Of a DNA stretch of 64,000 nucleotides, positions 40,599-48,607 are shown in pieces (the stretch's first letter is position 1; the number at the start of each line of letters is the position of its first letter). The notes below the pieces were generated by a model, which was given only the letters and a program-made list of their open reading frames with translations, was not told the origin of the DNA and did not search any database. Source of the DNA: Chitinimonas_A lacunae. GTDB lineage: Bacteria; Pseudomonadota; Gammaproteobacteria; Burkholderiales; Chitinimonadaceae. The DNA lies in NCBI RefSeq assembly GCF_042650885.1, contig NZ_JBHSBU010000001.1, forward strand, positions 248,001-312,000, given 5' to 3'. The translations under genes were made by a program, and so were the position numbers.

Positions 40599-42295
40599 AG
40601 CGCCACAAATCCCTGTTCGATGAAGCCGCTGTCGCCGTTGTCCAGCAGCAGCCGGTTGAGCGCCATCAGCACCGCGATCACGCCGTCGATCTTGTTCTCT
40701 GGGCGCTCCTTGCGCGGGTAGATGTTGTCCTTGGCGTCGCGGTGGCAGACCACGTTGCTGACCATCCAGGTGAGCACCGGGTCGCCGTCGAACGCCCACT
40801 TGCCCTGCAAGACCAGGGCCTCGAGCTGCTTCATCGGCTCGGAGAAGTTCAGCACCGTGGGGCGCACCTCGATCATGGGCAGGCCCTCGGCCAGCATCCG
40901 GGTGGAGAACTGCGTGGCCTGGAAGGGATCGAAGGCCACGGCCTTGATCTCGAAACGGGCGGCGGCGTCCAGCAGTTCCGCCTCGATCAGTCCGAAGTCG
41001 GTGACGTTGCCCGGCGTGGCCAGCAGACGGCCCGCGTGCATCCAGCCCTGGTACTGGCTGTTGGCGGCGGCGAATACCGTGTCTTCCGGCAGGAAGTGGC
41101 GTACGAAGCCCACCACTTGGCCTTCACGCTCGAAGAGCAGCGCCATTGAGGCGATGTCCACCTTGCTGGCCAGATCGATACCGATCCAGCAGGGCCCCCC
41201 CTCGAAGTCCTCTGGGCGCACGTGGCTATCAGCGCAGCGCTCCCAGGCGCGGATGTCCATCCAAGCTGTGTCCACGCTCACCCAGTCGTTGCAGTGCTTG
41301 GTACGGAAGTTGTTGGTGGCCGAGGGCAGTTGCAGTGCCTTGGCTTGCAACGGCAGGATCACCTCGGGGCGTACCGAGATGCCCCAGTTGGGATTGGCTT
41401 TTACCAGCGCATCTTCCGTGCCCCAATCGTCGCCGTCGTCCAAACCATAGATGATGCCGAACTGGCTGTCGTCCTCGACCTGGCCGCCCAGCACGCGCGT
41501 CACAAAGGTGCGCGCTTCATAGCAGATGCCCGCCCGGTCCGATCCGGCCGTGGTGATCACCCACAACAGCGAGTTGTCGCGCTTGCCGGTGCCAGTCTCC
41601 ACCACGTCGTAGACGGTGCGGGTCTTGTGCGCGTGCAATTCGTCGATACAGCCGAAGTGGATGTTCAGACCATCCAGCGTCGAGCCTTCGGCAGATAGGG
41701 CTTCGAACTTGGAGGCAGTGTTCAGTACGTGGATGTTGTGCGCTCCCACGGTCACGCCGTAGCGAGCTCTGAACCCCGACGACTTGCGTGCCATCTGCTG
41801 GGCGTCGCCGAACACGATGCGGGCTTGGTCGCGCGTGGTGGCCAACGAGTAGCACTCGGCGCCGCCCTCGCCATCGGCGGTGAGCATGTACAGGCCCACG
41901 GCGGACGACAGGGTGGATTTCGCATTGCCGCGCGGCACTTCGATGTACGCGCGCCGAAACCGCCGCCTCCCATCGCGCTTGACCCAGCCGAAGATGGTGG
42001 TGAGGATGAACATCTGCCAGGGCTCGAGCGTGATGGGCGTGCCGGCCAGCGGCCCCTTGATGTGCGGCAAGAGCTCGACAAAGGCGCACAGGTTGTCGAC
42101 GGGCCGGTACTGGCGGCCCATGGCATCGGTGAGCACCGGGTTGAACCGGTAAGGCGAGGCGCGCCCCTTGAAGCGCGCCAGGTCATGAAGTTGTCGCTGG
42201 CAGGCCAGGCGCACCCACTGGCAGGCGGGGATGTCTCCCGCGACCACGGCTTGGGCGTAGCGCTGGGCCACGGCGGTGTAACTGCGCTGCGCCAT
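40595..42295 (-). CDS. terL: Terminase large subunit (566 aa)
   Basis: The ATPase part carries EVPRGNAKSTLSS, the Walker A variant of HK97-type terminases, and FGCIDELHAHK with the Walker B acidic pair. The C-terminal nuclease has WIGIDLASKVDIASMAL and VAFDPFQATQF. It cuts the concatemer and pumps DNA into the prohead. It shares one base with the small-subunit gene and overlaps the portal start by 4 bases. Confidence 0.95.
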   Translation of the reverse strand: MAQRSYTAVAQRYAQAVVAGDIPACQWVRLACQRQLHDLARFKGRASPYRFNPVLTDAMGRQYRPVDNLCAFVELLPHIKGPLAGTPITLEPWQMFILTTIFGWVKRDGRRRFRRAYIEVPRGNAKSTLSSAVGLYMLTADGEGGAECYSLATTRDQARIVFGDAQQMARKSSGFRARYGVTVGAHNIHVLNTASKFEALSAEGSTLDGLNIHFGCIDELHAHKTRTVYDVVETGTGKRDNSLLWVITTAGSDRAGICYEARTFVTRVLGGQVEDDSQFGIIYGLDDGDDWGTEDALVKANPNWGISVRPEVILPLQAKALQLPSATNNFRTKHCNDWVSVDTAWMDIRAWERCADSHVRPEDFEGGPCWIGIDLASKVDIASMALLFEREGQVVGFVRHFLPEDTVFAAANSQYQGWMHAGRLLATPGNVTDFGLIEAELLDAAARFEIKAVAFDPFQATQFSTRMLAEGLPMIEVRPTVLNFSEPMKQLEALVLQGKWAFDGDPVLTWMVSNVVCHRDAKDNIYPRKERPENKIDGVIAVLMALNRLLLDNGDSGFIEQGFVAL

Positions 42296-42759
42296 CAGCC
42301 GCCCCCTGCAATCGCGCCCCAGGGATCATCGGCGGCGCTCGCGTCGCGCTTGACCACCACACGCGAGCGCGAGGCGGGGGTGAAGCCCATTTCGGCGGCA
42401 GCCTTGAGCATGATCTGCGCTTGGCGATTGACGATGGCCAGGTACGGGGACTGCATCGGAACGCCCGTGTTTGGTGCTTTGATCAGCATCCCGGTGCGGG
42501 CGAGTTTTTCGCTGGCCTCCTGATACAGATCGAAGGCCACTACCCAGACGGCGAATACTGAGGCATCAACGTCCTTGAGCAGGCCCGGCGGTGAGAGTTC
42601 GACTACCTCGCGCCAGGTGCCCTGCTGGCGCTCGGTGAGCCACGCAGGCGGCGCAGCCAGGTCGGCACGCGGCTGCGGCTCGTGGGCGTTGAGCGCACGT
42701 TTGCCGGGGTTGCCGGCGATCAGTTTCAAAGCAGTGGGTTTGGGCTTTCGGCCTCGCAT
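42295..42759 (-). CDS. terS: Terminase small subunit, P27 family (154 aa)
   Basis: It begins MRGRKPKPTALKLIAGNPGKR, the typical start of P27-like small terminases, followed by PPAWLTERQQGTWREVVE and a helical middle. It recognises the packaging site and recruits the large subunit. The 130-base gap upstream to the HNH gene may contain the packaging site, but I see no diagnostic motif. Confidence 0.92.
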   Translation of the reverse strand: MRGRKPKPTALKLIAGNPGKRALNAHEPQPRADLAAPPAWLTERQQGTWREVVELSPPGLLKDVDASVFAVWVVAFDLYQEASEKLARTGMLIKAPNTGVPMQSPYLAIVNRQAQIMLKAAAEMGFTPASRSRVVVKRDASAADDPWGAIAGGG

Positions 42760-42889
42760 GGGATATCTCGGTGCTGGGGGGAATCCCCCCTGTCACAAAT
42801 TCGCGGCGACAAAAATTCGAGGGACCGCGCGGACACGGGCGCGGTGGTTCCAGACTTCGCCTCCCCCCGACCCCGAGGGGTTTCGGAGG

Positions 42890-43267
42890 TCAGCGGCGCG
42901 GATTACCGAAGCCGCCGTCCTCGCGGGCCGTCTTGGACGCGTGGCAGGAGGCGCACAGCGGCTGCAGGTTGCTGCGCTCGTTGTTCATGGCATTGCCGTC
43001 GGCGTGGTCAACAACGGTGGCCAGCTGCACCCGGCCTGAGCGTGCGCAATGCACACACAGGGGTTGCTCGCGCAAGACCTCGGCTCGCAGTGCCCGCCAG
43101 CGCGCATCTCCGGTGTGCCAGGCCCGTCGGGACTGACGGGCCTTGGCCCGGTCGGTGTTGTCCCACTGGCGCAGATCGTTCCGGTGACGCGGGCAGTAGC
43201 CACTGCCGTCCTCCACCAGCGCGGAGCAGCCAGGGTGGCGACAGGGCAAGGGAGCAGATCGGGGCAT
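42890..43267 (-). CDS. HNH endonuclease of the packaging module (125 aa)
   Basis: Zinc-binding cysteines (CRHPGCSALVEDGSGYCPRH and PLCVHCARSG) frame the HNH core VDHADGNAMNNERSNLQPLC and CHASKTA. HNH proteins next to the terminase are needed for cleavage by HK97-type terminases. The gene is read leftward just upstream of terS, the canonical place. Confidence 0.92.
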   Translation of the reverse strand: MPRSAPLPCRHPGCSALVEDGSGYCPRHRNDLRQWDNTDRAKARQSRRAWHTGDARWRALRAEVLREQPLCVHCARSGRVQLATVVDHADGNAMNNERSNLQPLCASCHASKTAREDGGFGNPRR

Positions 43268-43297
43268 GGAATCTTTGTTGCGTGAAGGTCGGCAGAA

Positions 43298-43365
43298 CGC
43301 TTGGCTTGGAGCGGGAACAGCGCGTTCATCACGTCACCCGATCAACCACTCCCAAGGAGCAGCAA
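43298..43365 (+). promoter_or_regulatory. Leader of the DUF3489 gene, conserved with 43953-44020
   Basis: CGCTTGGCTT (43298-43307) and GAACAGCGCGTT (43315-43326) are present with identical spacing in the leader of the next rightward gene (43953-43962 and 43970-43981). In both cases 39 bases separate the second block from the ATG, and both have GATCAACC and AAGGAGC. This is probably a shared promoter/operator and ribosome site. Confidence 0.7.
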
Positions 43366-43923
43366 ATGACCACCACCCAACTCACCCCGGCCCAGCACGC
43401 CATCCTCGCCAAGGCCATCAACACCAGCAACGGCAAGATCGAATGGTTCCCCGACCACATCAAAGGCGGCGCGCGCAAGAAGGTGCTCGACGGCCTGTTC
43501 AACCGCGCCCTGATCACGCCCGATGGCGAGGGCTGGTGCGTTGCTGCCGAGGGCTACGACGCCTTGGGCATGCCGCGCCCAAAGCCCACGTCCTTGCCAC
43601 AGCGTGCGTGTGATGCCGCCGTCTTAACCTCGACCGCATATCCCGAGTTGGAGGCCGACGTGGCCGCGTGTGAGGCCGAATGGGCCAAAAACAAAGCCCA
43701 GGGGCAAGTCAAACCACGCACCTGGGACAACAGCAAACAGGCCGAAGTCGTGCGGATGCTGCGACGCCCCGAGGGCGCGACCATCGGCCAGATCTGCACC
43801 GCCACCGGCTGGCAGGCACACACCGTGCGCGGTACCTTCGCCGGGGCCTTCAAGAAAAAGCTGGGCCTATCCATCGTCTCGGACAAGCCGCAGGGCGGCG
43901 AGCGGGTGTACCGCCTCGCCTGA
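43366..43923 (+). CDS. DUF3489-family protein (185 aa)
   Basis: The C-terminal half (VVRMLRRPEGATIGQICTAT and GWQAHTVRGTFAGAFKKKLG, SDKPQGGERVYRL) is a winged-helix-like DUF3489 domain common in phages and integrative elements. The N-terminus (LTPAQHAILAKAINTSNGKI) has a second such HTH-like region. ATG 43366 has AAGGAGC upstream. It runs against the surrounding leftward operon and shares its leader with the next gene, suggesting separate regulation. A DNA-binding role is likely. Confidence 0.78.
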   Translation: MTTTQLTPAQHAILAKAINTSNGKIEWFPDHIKGGARKKVLDGLFNRALITPDGEGWCVAAEGYDALGMPRPKPTSLPQRACDAAVLTSTAYPELEADVAACEAEWAKNKAQGQVKPRTWDNSKQAEVVRMLRRPEGATIGQICTATGWQAHTVRGTFAGAFKKKLGLSIVSDKPQGGERVYRLA

Positions 43924-43952
43924 TCAGAAAGATCGAAAAAGAGGCCAAGCGG

Positions 43953-44020
43953 CGCTTGGCTTCTCAATCGAACAGCGCGTTACTACGGGTGTCGCAACGA
44001 TCAACCCAAAGGAGCCAGAG
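43953..44020 (+). promoter_or_regulatory. Leader of the 122-residue gene, duplicate of 43298-43365
   Basis: The two conserved blocks and the ribosome site recur with the same distances. The DNA between the blocks differs, so selection on the blocks rather than recent copying is likely. Confidence 0.7.
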
Positions 44021-44389
44021 ATGAACACCACCACGCAAATTACCGCCACCCAGAACGAAGCCTGGGGCTTTTGGGGCACGATGAACGAACACGCCAGCGG
44101 CGCGTGGCCCCTGGCGATGAGCGCCATCTCGGACGCCACCGGCCAGCCGCTCGAATCGGTCAGGGTCTTCCTCGACAGCCGCCACGGACGCCACTTTGCA
44201 GACGACGTCCAGAACGGGCTTTACGAAGGCAAGGCCCTGGCGGACGCGATCAACGCAGCCACCCAACGCTGGATGGGCTGGACGATTGGCCGCCAGACCA
44301 GCAAGCAATACGGCATCCCGCGCGGCCTGCCTTACCTGACGGGCTTTGTGATTCACTGCGAAATCGTCGAGGAATCGCTGGCCGCCTGA
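44021..44389 (+). CDS. Hypothetical phage protein (122 aa)
   Basis: ATG 44021 follows AAGGAGC. The product starts with a Thr-rich tract and continues NEAWGFWGTMNEHASGAWPL, then SRHGRHFADDVQNGLYEGKAL and WMGWTIGRQTSKQYGIPRG. It is soluble and of unknown family. Its stop lies 37 bases inside the converging methyltransferase gene. The shared leader with the DUF3489 gene implies joint control. Confidence 0.7.
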   Translation: MNTTTQITATQNEAWGFWGTMNEHASGAWPLAMSAISDATGQPLESVRVFLDSRHGRHFADDVQNGLYEGKALADAINAATQRWMGWTIGRQTSKQYGIPRGLPYLTGFVIHCEIVEESLAA

Positions 44390-45615
44390 TCGAACACCGC
44401 GCCATCCGCCTCGCGGGTGGCCTGCTTGCCGGTGAAGTCCTCCCACCGGCGCACGATCACATCCACGTACTTCGGGTCGAGTTCGATCAGCCGCGCAGTA
44501 CGGCCTGACTTTTCGGCGGCGATCAGTGTCGTCCCCGAGCCCCCGAACGGGTCGAGCACCACGTTGCCGGGTCGGCTCGAATTGCGGATCGCGCGTTCGA
44601 CCAACTCCACCGGCTTCATCGTCGGGTGCAAGTCGTTCTTCTGCGGCTTCTTGATGTTCCAGACGTCGCCCTGGTCCCGGTCGCCACACCAGTGCCGCTG
44701 TGCGCCCTCGGGCCATCCGTACAGGATCGGCTCGTACTGGCGCTGGTAGTCGGCACGGCCCAGCGTGAAGGTATTCTTGGCCCAGATGATGAAGGTCGAC
44801 CACTTGCCACCGGCGGCGCGAAAAGCGGCCTGCAGCACATCCAGTTCGCTGGACGACATCGCCACGTAGATCCCGCCCCGGCAATGCGACACGATGGACG
44901 TCAATGCCGCCAGCAAGAAGTCGTAAAACCCGTCGCCCAGGTTGTCGTTCAGGATCGCGCGATCCTTGCCGCGCATCTTGTCTTTGGCGCTGTTGGCGTA
45001 GTTGACGTTGTACGGCGGGTCTGTGAAAACCATGTCCGCCTGCTCACCTTGCAGCAAAGCGTCGTAGCTGGCGGCCACGGTGGCGTCGCCGCACAGCAGT
45101 CGGTGCGGGCCCATTATCCAGATGTCGCCCGGACGCGAGATGGGTGTCTCGCTGACCTCGGGCACCGTATCCTCATCGGTCTGGCCCTCGTTATCCGGTT
45201 CATCGCCCGCGATCAGTTCTGCCAGCGCGTCGGCGTCGAACCCAGTGATATCGAGATCGAAGTCTTCCAGCTGTAAGGCTTCCAGTTCGATGCGCAACAT
45301 TGCGTCGTCCCAACCCGCGTTCTCGGCGATGCGGTTGTCAGCGATGACCAGGGCGCGGCGCTGCGTTGGCGTCAGGTGATCCAGCACGACCACCGGTACG
45401 ATCTCCAGTCCGGGTTTCTGGGCGGCGACCAAGCGTCCGTGACCAGCAACGATGACGCCGTCGCTGCCCGCCAGGATCGGATTGATGAATCCGAACTCCG
45501 CGATGCTGGCGGCGATCTGCGCCACCTGCTCCTCGGAATGGGTGCGCGCGTTGCGAGCGTAGGGCAGCAGCTTGGCGGTCGGCCACTGTTCGATCTTGTC
45601 GGCCAGCCAGTTCAT
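44353..45615 (-). CDS. ParB-like nuclease domain fused to DNA methyltransferase, DPPY type (420 aa)
   Basis: Residues about 1-120 are a ParB/Srx-like domain (LLPYARNARTHSEEQVAQIA and VIVAGHGRLVAAQK). The methyltransferase has motif IV MVFTDPPYNVNYAN and, later, motif I VVLDPFGGSGTTLIAAEK, the beta-class order of N6-adenine or N4-cytosine enzymes. HPTMKPVELVERAI is the typical motif X start. There is no restriction partner, so it probably protects phage DNA or regulates. It overlaps the sister gene by 4 bases. Confidence 0.9.
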   Translation of the reverse strand: MNWLADKIEQWPTAKLLPYARNARTHSEEQVAQIAASIAEFGFINPILAGSDGVIVAGHGRLVAAQKPGLEIVPVVVLDHLTPTQRRALVIADNRIAENAGWDDAMLRIELEALQLEDFDLDITGFDADALAELIAGDEPDNEGQTDEDTVPEVSETPISRPGDIWIMGPHRLLCGDATVAASYDALLQGEQADMVFTDPPYNVNYANSAKDKMRGKDRAILNDNLGDGFYDFLLAALTSIVSHCRGGIYVAMSSSELDVLQAAFRAAGGKWSTFIIWAKNTFTLGRADYQRQYEPILYGWPEGAQRHWCGDRDQGDVWNIKKPQKNDLHPTMKPVELVERAIRNSSRPGNVVLDPFGGSGTTLIAAEKSGRTARLIELDPKYVDVIVRRWEDFTGKQATREADGAVFDQAASDSSTISQ

Positions 45616-47027
45616 GCCCTCACCTCGGCATCAGAGGTGGCGCCGCGTTCGGCGGCGACCTGTTCGAACGACTGGTCTGTTGCCAGCAGCGTGACCGGCA
45701 CACCGGGATGGTTCTGCTGGAAGCGCTTGATGGCCACGTCCACGTACTCCGGAGCTATTTCCACACTGCGGCAGATGCGGCCCGTGCGCTCGGCAGCCAG
45801 CATCGTTGTGCCGCTACCGCCAAAGGGCTCGAACACGATATCCCCCACGTCCGTGTAGGCCTCGATCACGAACTCCGGCAGCGCCACCGGAAACACGGCG
45901 GGGTGGTCAATGTCCTGACCGATCTTGCCCTTGTGGCGCATCACGCGGATCACGCTGTCGGGGATGCGCGTGTCCTGCGTCGGCTGGCCCTTGTGCGTCC
46001 ACCCGCCGACTTCGCCGTCCTTGCCCCGCATCGCCGTGGACGAGCCATCGGCGCGCAGGTGTGATTCCCGTCCGGCATGCTTGCATGGCACGATTTTGTG
46101 GGGTTTGCGGCTCTCCCGATTGAAGTGGAAGATGAATTCGAAGCTCGGCGCGAAGCGGCCTGCCCAGTCGCCGGGCATCCCCGGCCCCTGATCCCAGACG
46201 TACCACGCAAAGCGCCGCCAGCCCTGCTGACGCATCCAGCCGAGCCATGTATCCCAGTACGGGATCACCTCATTGTCTCGGTGAATCAGCCCAAGATTGA
46301 CCAGCACCTGCCCGGTGCTCGCCATTGGCAGGTGCGCGAACACGCCCCGCATCAGGCCGTCCCAATCTGTGATGCCGCCAGAGGTGTAGTCGCGCTGGTT
46401 GCCGTAGGGCGGCGATGTGAAGCACAGCCTCGCCGTGCCGCCATCCATCAGCGCAGCGACCACAGCCCGGTCGGTGGCATCGCCACAGATCAGCCGGTGC
46501 GACCCGATGGCCCAGATATCGCCGGGACGGGACGCCGCCACGACAGGGACATCCGGTATGTCGTCCGCCGCATCCGGTTCGTCGGCATCAGGCTCCGGGT
46601 CGGTACCGGCGTCGGTCACCTCACCCGTGAGCAGCGCCTCAATCTCAGCATCCTCGTATCCGGTCAGAGCGAGGTCGTATCCCGCCTCGGACAGATCAGC
46701 CAGTTCCAGGGCGAGCATTTCTTCGTCCCAGCCCGCATCCAGTGCCAACCGGTTGTCGGCGATCACGAGTGCCCGCTTCTGCTCGACGGTTAGATGGGCC
46801 AGTTCGATCACCGGCACCTGATCCAGCCCCAGCTTGCGAGCGGCGGCAAGACGCCCGTGCCCTGCGATGATGCCGTTGTCGCCGTCGACCAGGATCGGGT
46901 TCGTCCAGCCGTACTCGACGATGCTGGCCGCGATCTTGGCGATCTGGCTTTCGGCGTGCGTGCGCGGATTGCGGGCGTAGGGAATCAGCGCCTCGACCTT
47001 GCGGTACTCGACGTTGAGCGTGTTCAA
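45612..47027 (-). CDS. ParB-like domain fused to DNA methyltransferase, SPPY type (471 aa)
   Basis: The N-terminal ParB-like domain (ALIPYARNPRTHAESQIAKI and GIIAGHGRLAAARKLG) is closely related to that of the neighbour. The catalytic motif is LCFTSPPYGNQRDYTSGG and motif I is IVFEPFGGSGTTMLAAERTGR. SPPY suggests N4-cytosine methylation, but this is not decisive. Two tandem genes of the same architecture with different catalytic motifs probably arose by duplication and modify different sites. Confidence 0.9.
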   Translation of the reverse strand: MNTLNVEYRKVEALIPYARNPRTHAESQIAKIAASIVEYGWTNPILVDGDNGIIAGHGRLAAARKLGLDQVPVIELAHLTVEQKRALVIADNRLALDAGWDEEMLALELADLSEAGYDLALTGYEDAEIEALLTGEVTDAGTDPEPDADEPDAADDIPDVPVVAASRPGDIWAIGSHRLICGDATDRAVVAALMDGGTARLCFTSPPYGNQRDYTSGGITDWDGLMRGVFAHLPMASTGQVLVNLGLIHRDNEVIPYWDTWLGWMRQQGWRRFAWYVWDQGPGMPGDWAGRFAPSFEFIFHFNRESRKPHKIVPCKHAGRESHLRADGSSTAMRGKDGEVGGWTHKGQPTQDTRIPDSVIRVMRHKGKIGQDIDHPAVFPVALPEFVIEAYTDVGDIVFEPFGGSGTTMLAAERTGRICRSVEIAPEYVDVAIKRFQQNHPGVPVTLLATDQSFEQVAAERGATSDAEVRA

Positions 47028-47404
47028 AGTGGGAATCCCAAAAGCAAAACCCGCCGAGCGTTGCCGCCGGGCGGGTTGGTTGAATGAAAATTCTGGTGGG
47101 GTGGTAACTGTGCCTGGGGGTGGTAACTGGAGTCGGTAACCTGGCCGACTGGTAACCTTGTCCGCGACCTGACGCTAAAAAAGCGTCGCGCTCGCGCCCC
47201 CCGCATGGCATCTTCGGAAGGAAGGACCCCTTTTGCCTCAGGCTGTCTGGGATGCCTGCACCGCTGTCCAGAACGTAGCTGAAATATTAGCGGCGACAGC
47301 CTGTTTTGTTGCGGCGTAATCTCGCTCGAAAAGGGACAAGCGCCGCAACCGAAGGACAAACCCGGCAGCCACTACCCGACGTTGCTCACGTTCTTGGAGG
47401 GCGG
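47028..47404. other. Gap in the phage operon with repeated GGTAAC motifs
   Basis: No supported gene lies in this 377-base gap. It contains four direct copies of GGTAAC (47103, 47122, 47135, 47151) and, on the minus strand, a short G/C hairpin with T run around 47176 (AAAAAAGCGTCGCGCTCGCG region). It may hold a regulatory or packaging/replication signal. Confidence 0.5.
47103..47156. repeat. Four GGTAAC direct repeats
   Basis: GGTAAC starts at 47103, 47122, 47135 and 47151 (spacing 19, 13 and 16), usually preceded by T or C. They could be binding sites for a phage regulator. The irregular spacing argues against simple slippage. Confidence 0.6.
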
Positions 47405-47788
47405 CTACGCATCCTCGCCGTTGAGACGGTCGGTGACGGTCTGAAGAGCCTTCTGCCAGCGCCGCCATGCCGTCGTCCGGTCGCAAGCGAATCGAATCGT
47501 AATGTCGCGCCAGCCGTAGCGCTTGGCCCGCATCCACACCAGGTGGCGTTGCTCGACCTCCAGCCACTGGACCCAGCGCATCGTCTCCAGCATCCGGTCC
47601 ACGGCCTCTGGGCTTGGCGGGAAGGGTCGGTAGACCTTCTCGTCAGCCGCGAACGCCTCCCACTCCTTGCGCACAAAGGCTGGCCAGGTGTTGAAGTAGC
47701 CCTGCACGCGCACGGGTGGCAGGCGTCGTCCGGCGGTGGCCGCCTCCTCAAAGCGTGCCGCCACGTCCTCGACGGTCCAGTCAGCCAC
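47405..47788 (-). CDS. DUF6362-like phage protein with HTH (127 aa)
   Basis: GTG 47788 starts MADWTVEDVAARFEEAA. LPPVRVQGYFNTWPAFVRKE and WVQWLEVEQRHLVWMRAKRYGWRDI are conserved in a family of phage proteins next to terminase or methyltransferase genes. The C-terminal GWRDITIRFACDRTTAWRRW looks like a helix-turn-helix. It overlaps the 69-residue gene by 8 bases. A DNA-binding role is likely; the family name is from memory. Confidence 0.68.
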   Translation of the reverse strand: MADWTVEDVAARFEEAATAGRRLPPVRVQGYFNTWPAFVRKEWEAFAADEKVYRPFPPSPEAVDRMLETMRWVQWLEVEQRHLVWMRAKRYGWRDITIRFACDRTTAWRRWQKALQTVTDRLNGEDA

Positions 47789-47990
47789 GGTGCGGCCCTC
47801 CCGTTCCGTAGAGCCGTTCGCCGATGCGGCGGACGAACTCCCGTTCGACGAAGTCCAGCCGCTCGTCGGACGCGTTGACCACCAGGATGTGCTGATCACG
47901 CCAGCCACGTTCCTTGATGGCGTCCAGATCGGTGGCCTGGGGTTGCAGCCGCCCGAGGGGGCAGCGGTACTGCGGTGTGGGAACTTTCAC
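47781..47990 (-). CDS. Small hypothetical phage protein (69 aa)
   Basis: GTG 47990 follows GGAGGTG and gives MKVPTPQYRCPLGRLQPQA. The middle DLDAIKERGWRDQHILVVN and LDFVEREFVRRIGERLYG are protein-like helices. Longer frames to 48407 are out of phase with the RuvC-like gene and rejected. It is coupled to both neighbours: its start is one base from the RuvC-like stop and its end overlaps the DUF6362-like start. Confidence 0.68.
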   Translation of the reverse strand: MKVPTPQYRCPLGRLQPQATDLDAIKERGWRDQHILVVNASDERLDFVEREFVRRIGERLYGTGGPHRG

Positions 47991-47991
47991 G

Positions 47992-48468
47992 TCACACCTC
48001 CTGGCCGTCGTCGTGATGCTGGATCGCCCAGTGCAGCAGCGCCAGGGCATCGGCCTCGTTGTCATCGACCGGCGCGTACCCGCGCGCGGTGACAGAAGCG
48101 AACACATCGTCCTTGCCGGCGTTGCCCTTGCCGGTCGCGTGCTTCTTGATCGTGCCGACGGGAACGCCCTGGTATGGGATTTGGTGGTGCTCGCACCAAG
48201 CGGTGAGCGTGGCAAGAAAGCCGCCATAGGCGTGCGCCGCGTCGGTCGAGACGTGACGACGAACTTCCTCGAAGTACAGCGCGCTGATGACGTCGGCGTG
48301 AGACTTGATCTCGGTGAGCCAGCGCTTGAATCGGAGGAAGCGCATGCCGCCGCCTTCGAATCGTTGCGGGCGGAAGCTCTCGCTACCACTTGTGATGTGG
48401 CCGTCACTGCTGCGCAGCGCCCAGCCGGTTCGGGTGCCCAGGTCGAGGGCCAGAAGAGTCGGGTTCAT
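47992..48468 (-). CDS. RuvC-like Holliday junction resolvase (158 aa)
   Basis: The start ATG 48468 gives MNPTLLALDLGTRTGWALR, the first RNase H-like strand with the metal-binding aspartate of RuvC. ISALYFEEVRRHVSTDAAHAY carries the second acidic residue, and PVDDNEADALALLHWA the last acidic pair (DNEADA). It is a phage-type resolvase that probably trims branched DNA before packaging. It belongs to the leftward replication-recombination operon. Confidence 0.85.
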   Translation of the reverse strand: MNPTLLALDLGTRTGWALRSSDGHITSGSESFRPQRFEGGGMRFLRFKRWLTEIKSHADVISALYFEEVRRHVSTDAAHAYGGFLATLTAWCEHHQIPYQGVPVGTIKKHATGKGNAGKDDVFASVTARGYAPVDDNEADALALLHWAIQHHDDGQEV

Positions 48469-48607
48469 GGATGCAGTCCTTGTTTGGGGACTGACACATC
48501 GGACAGACCGCATCGAAACCCGCTTGAGGCGCGTGCACGCGCGCCCGCGCGGGAAAACTTACGACGTGGACCGTCAAATCCGTCAGTCCGATCGGTGGTC
48601 ATGGGGG

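Noticed and set aside
47238..47567. 109-codon leftward frame in the gap after the DUF6362-like gene
   Set aside because: Most of it overlaps the DUF6362-like gene in another frame and the remainder has no start or family resemblance.
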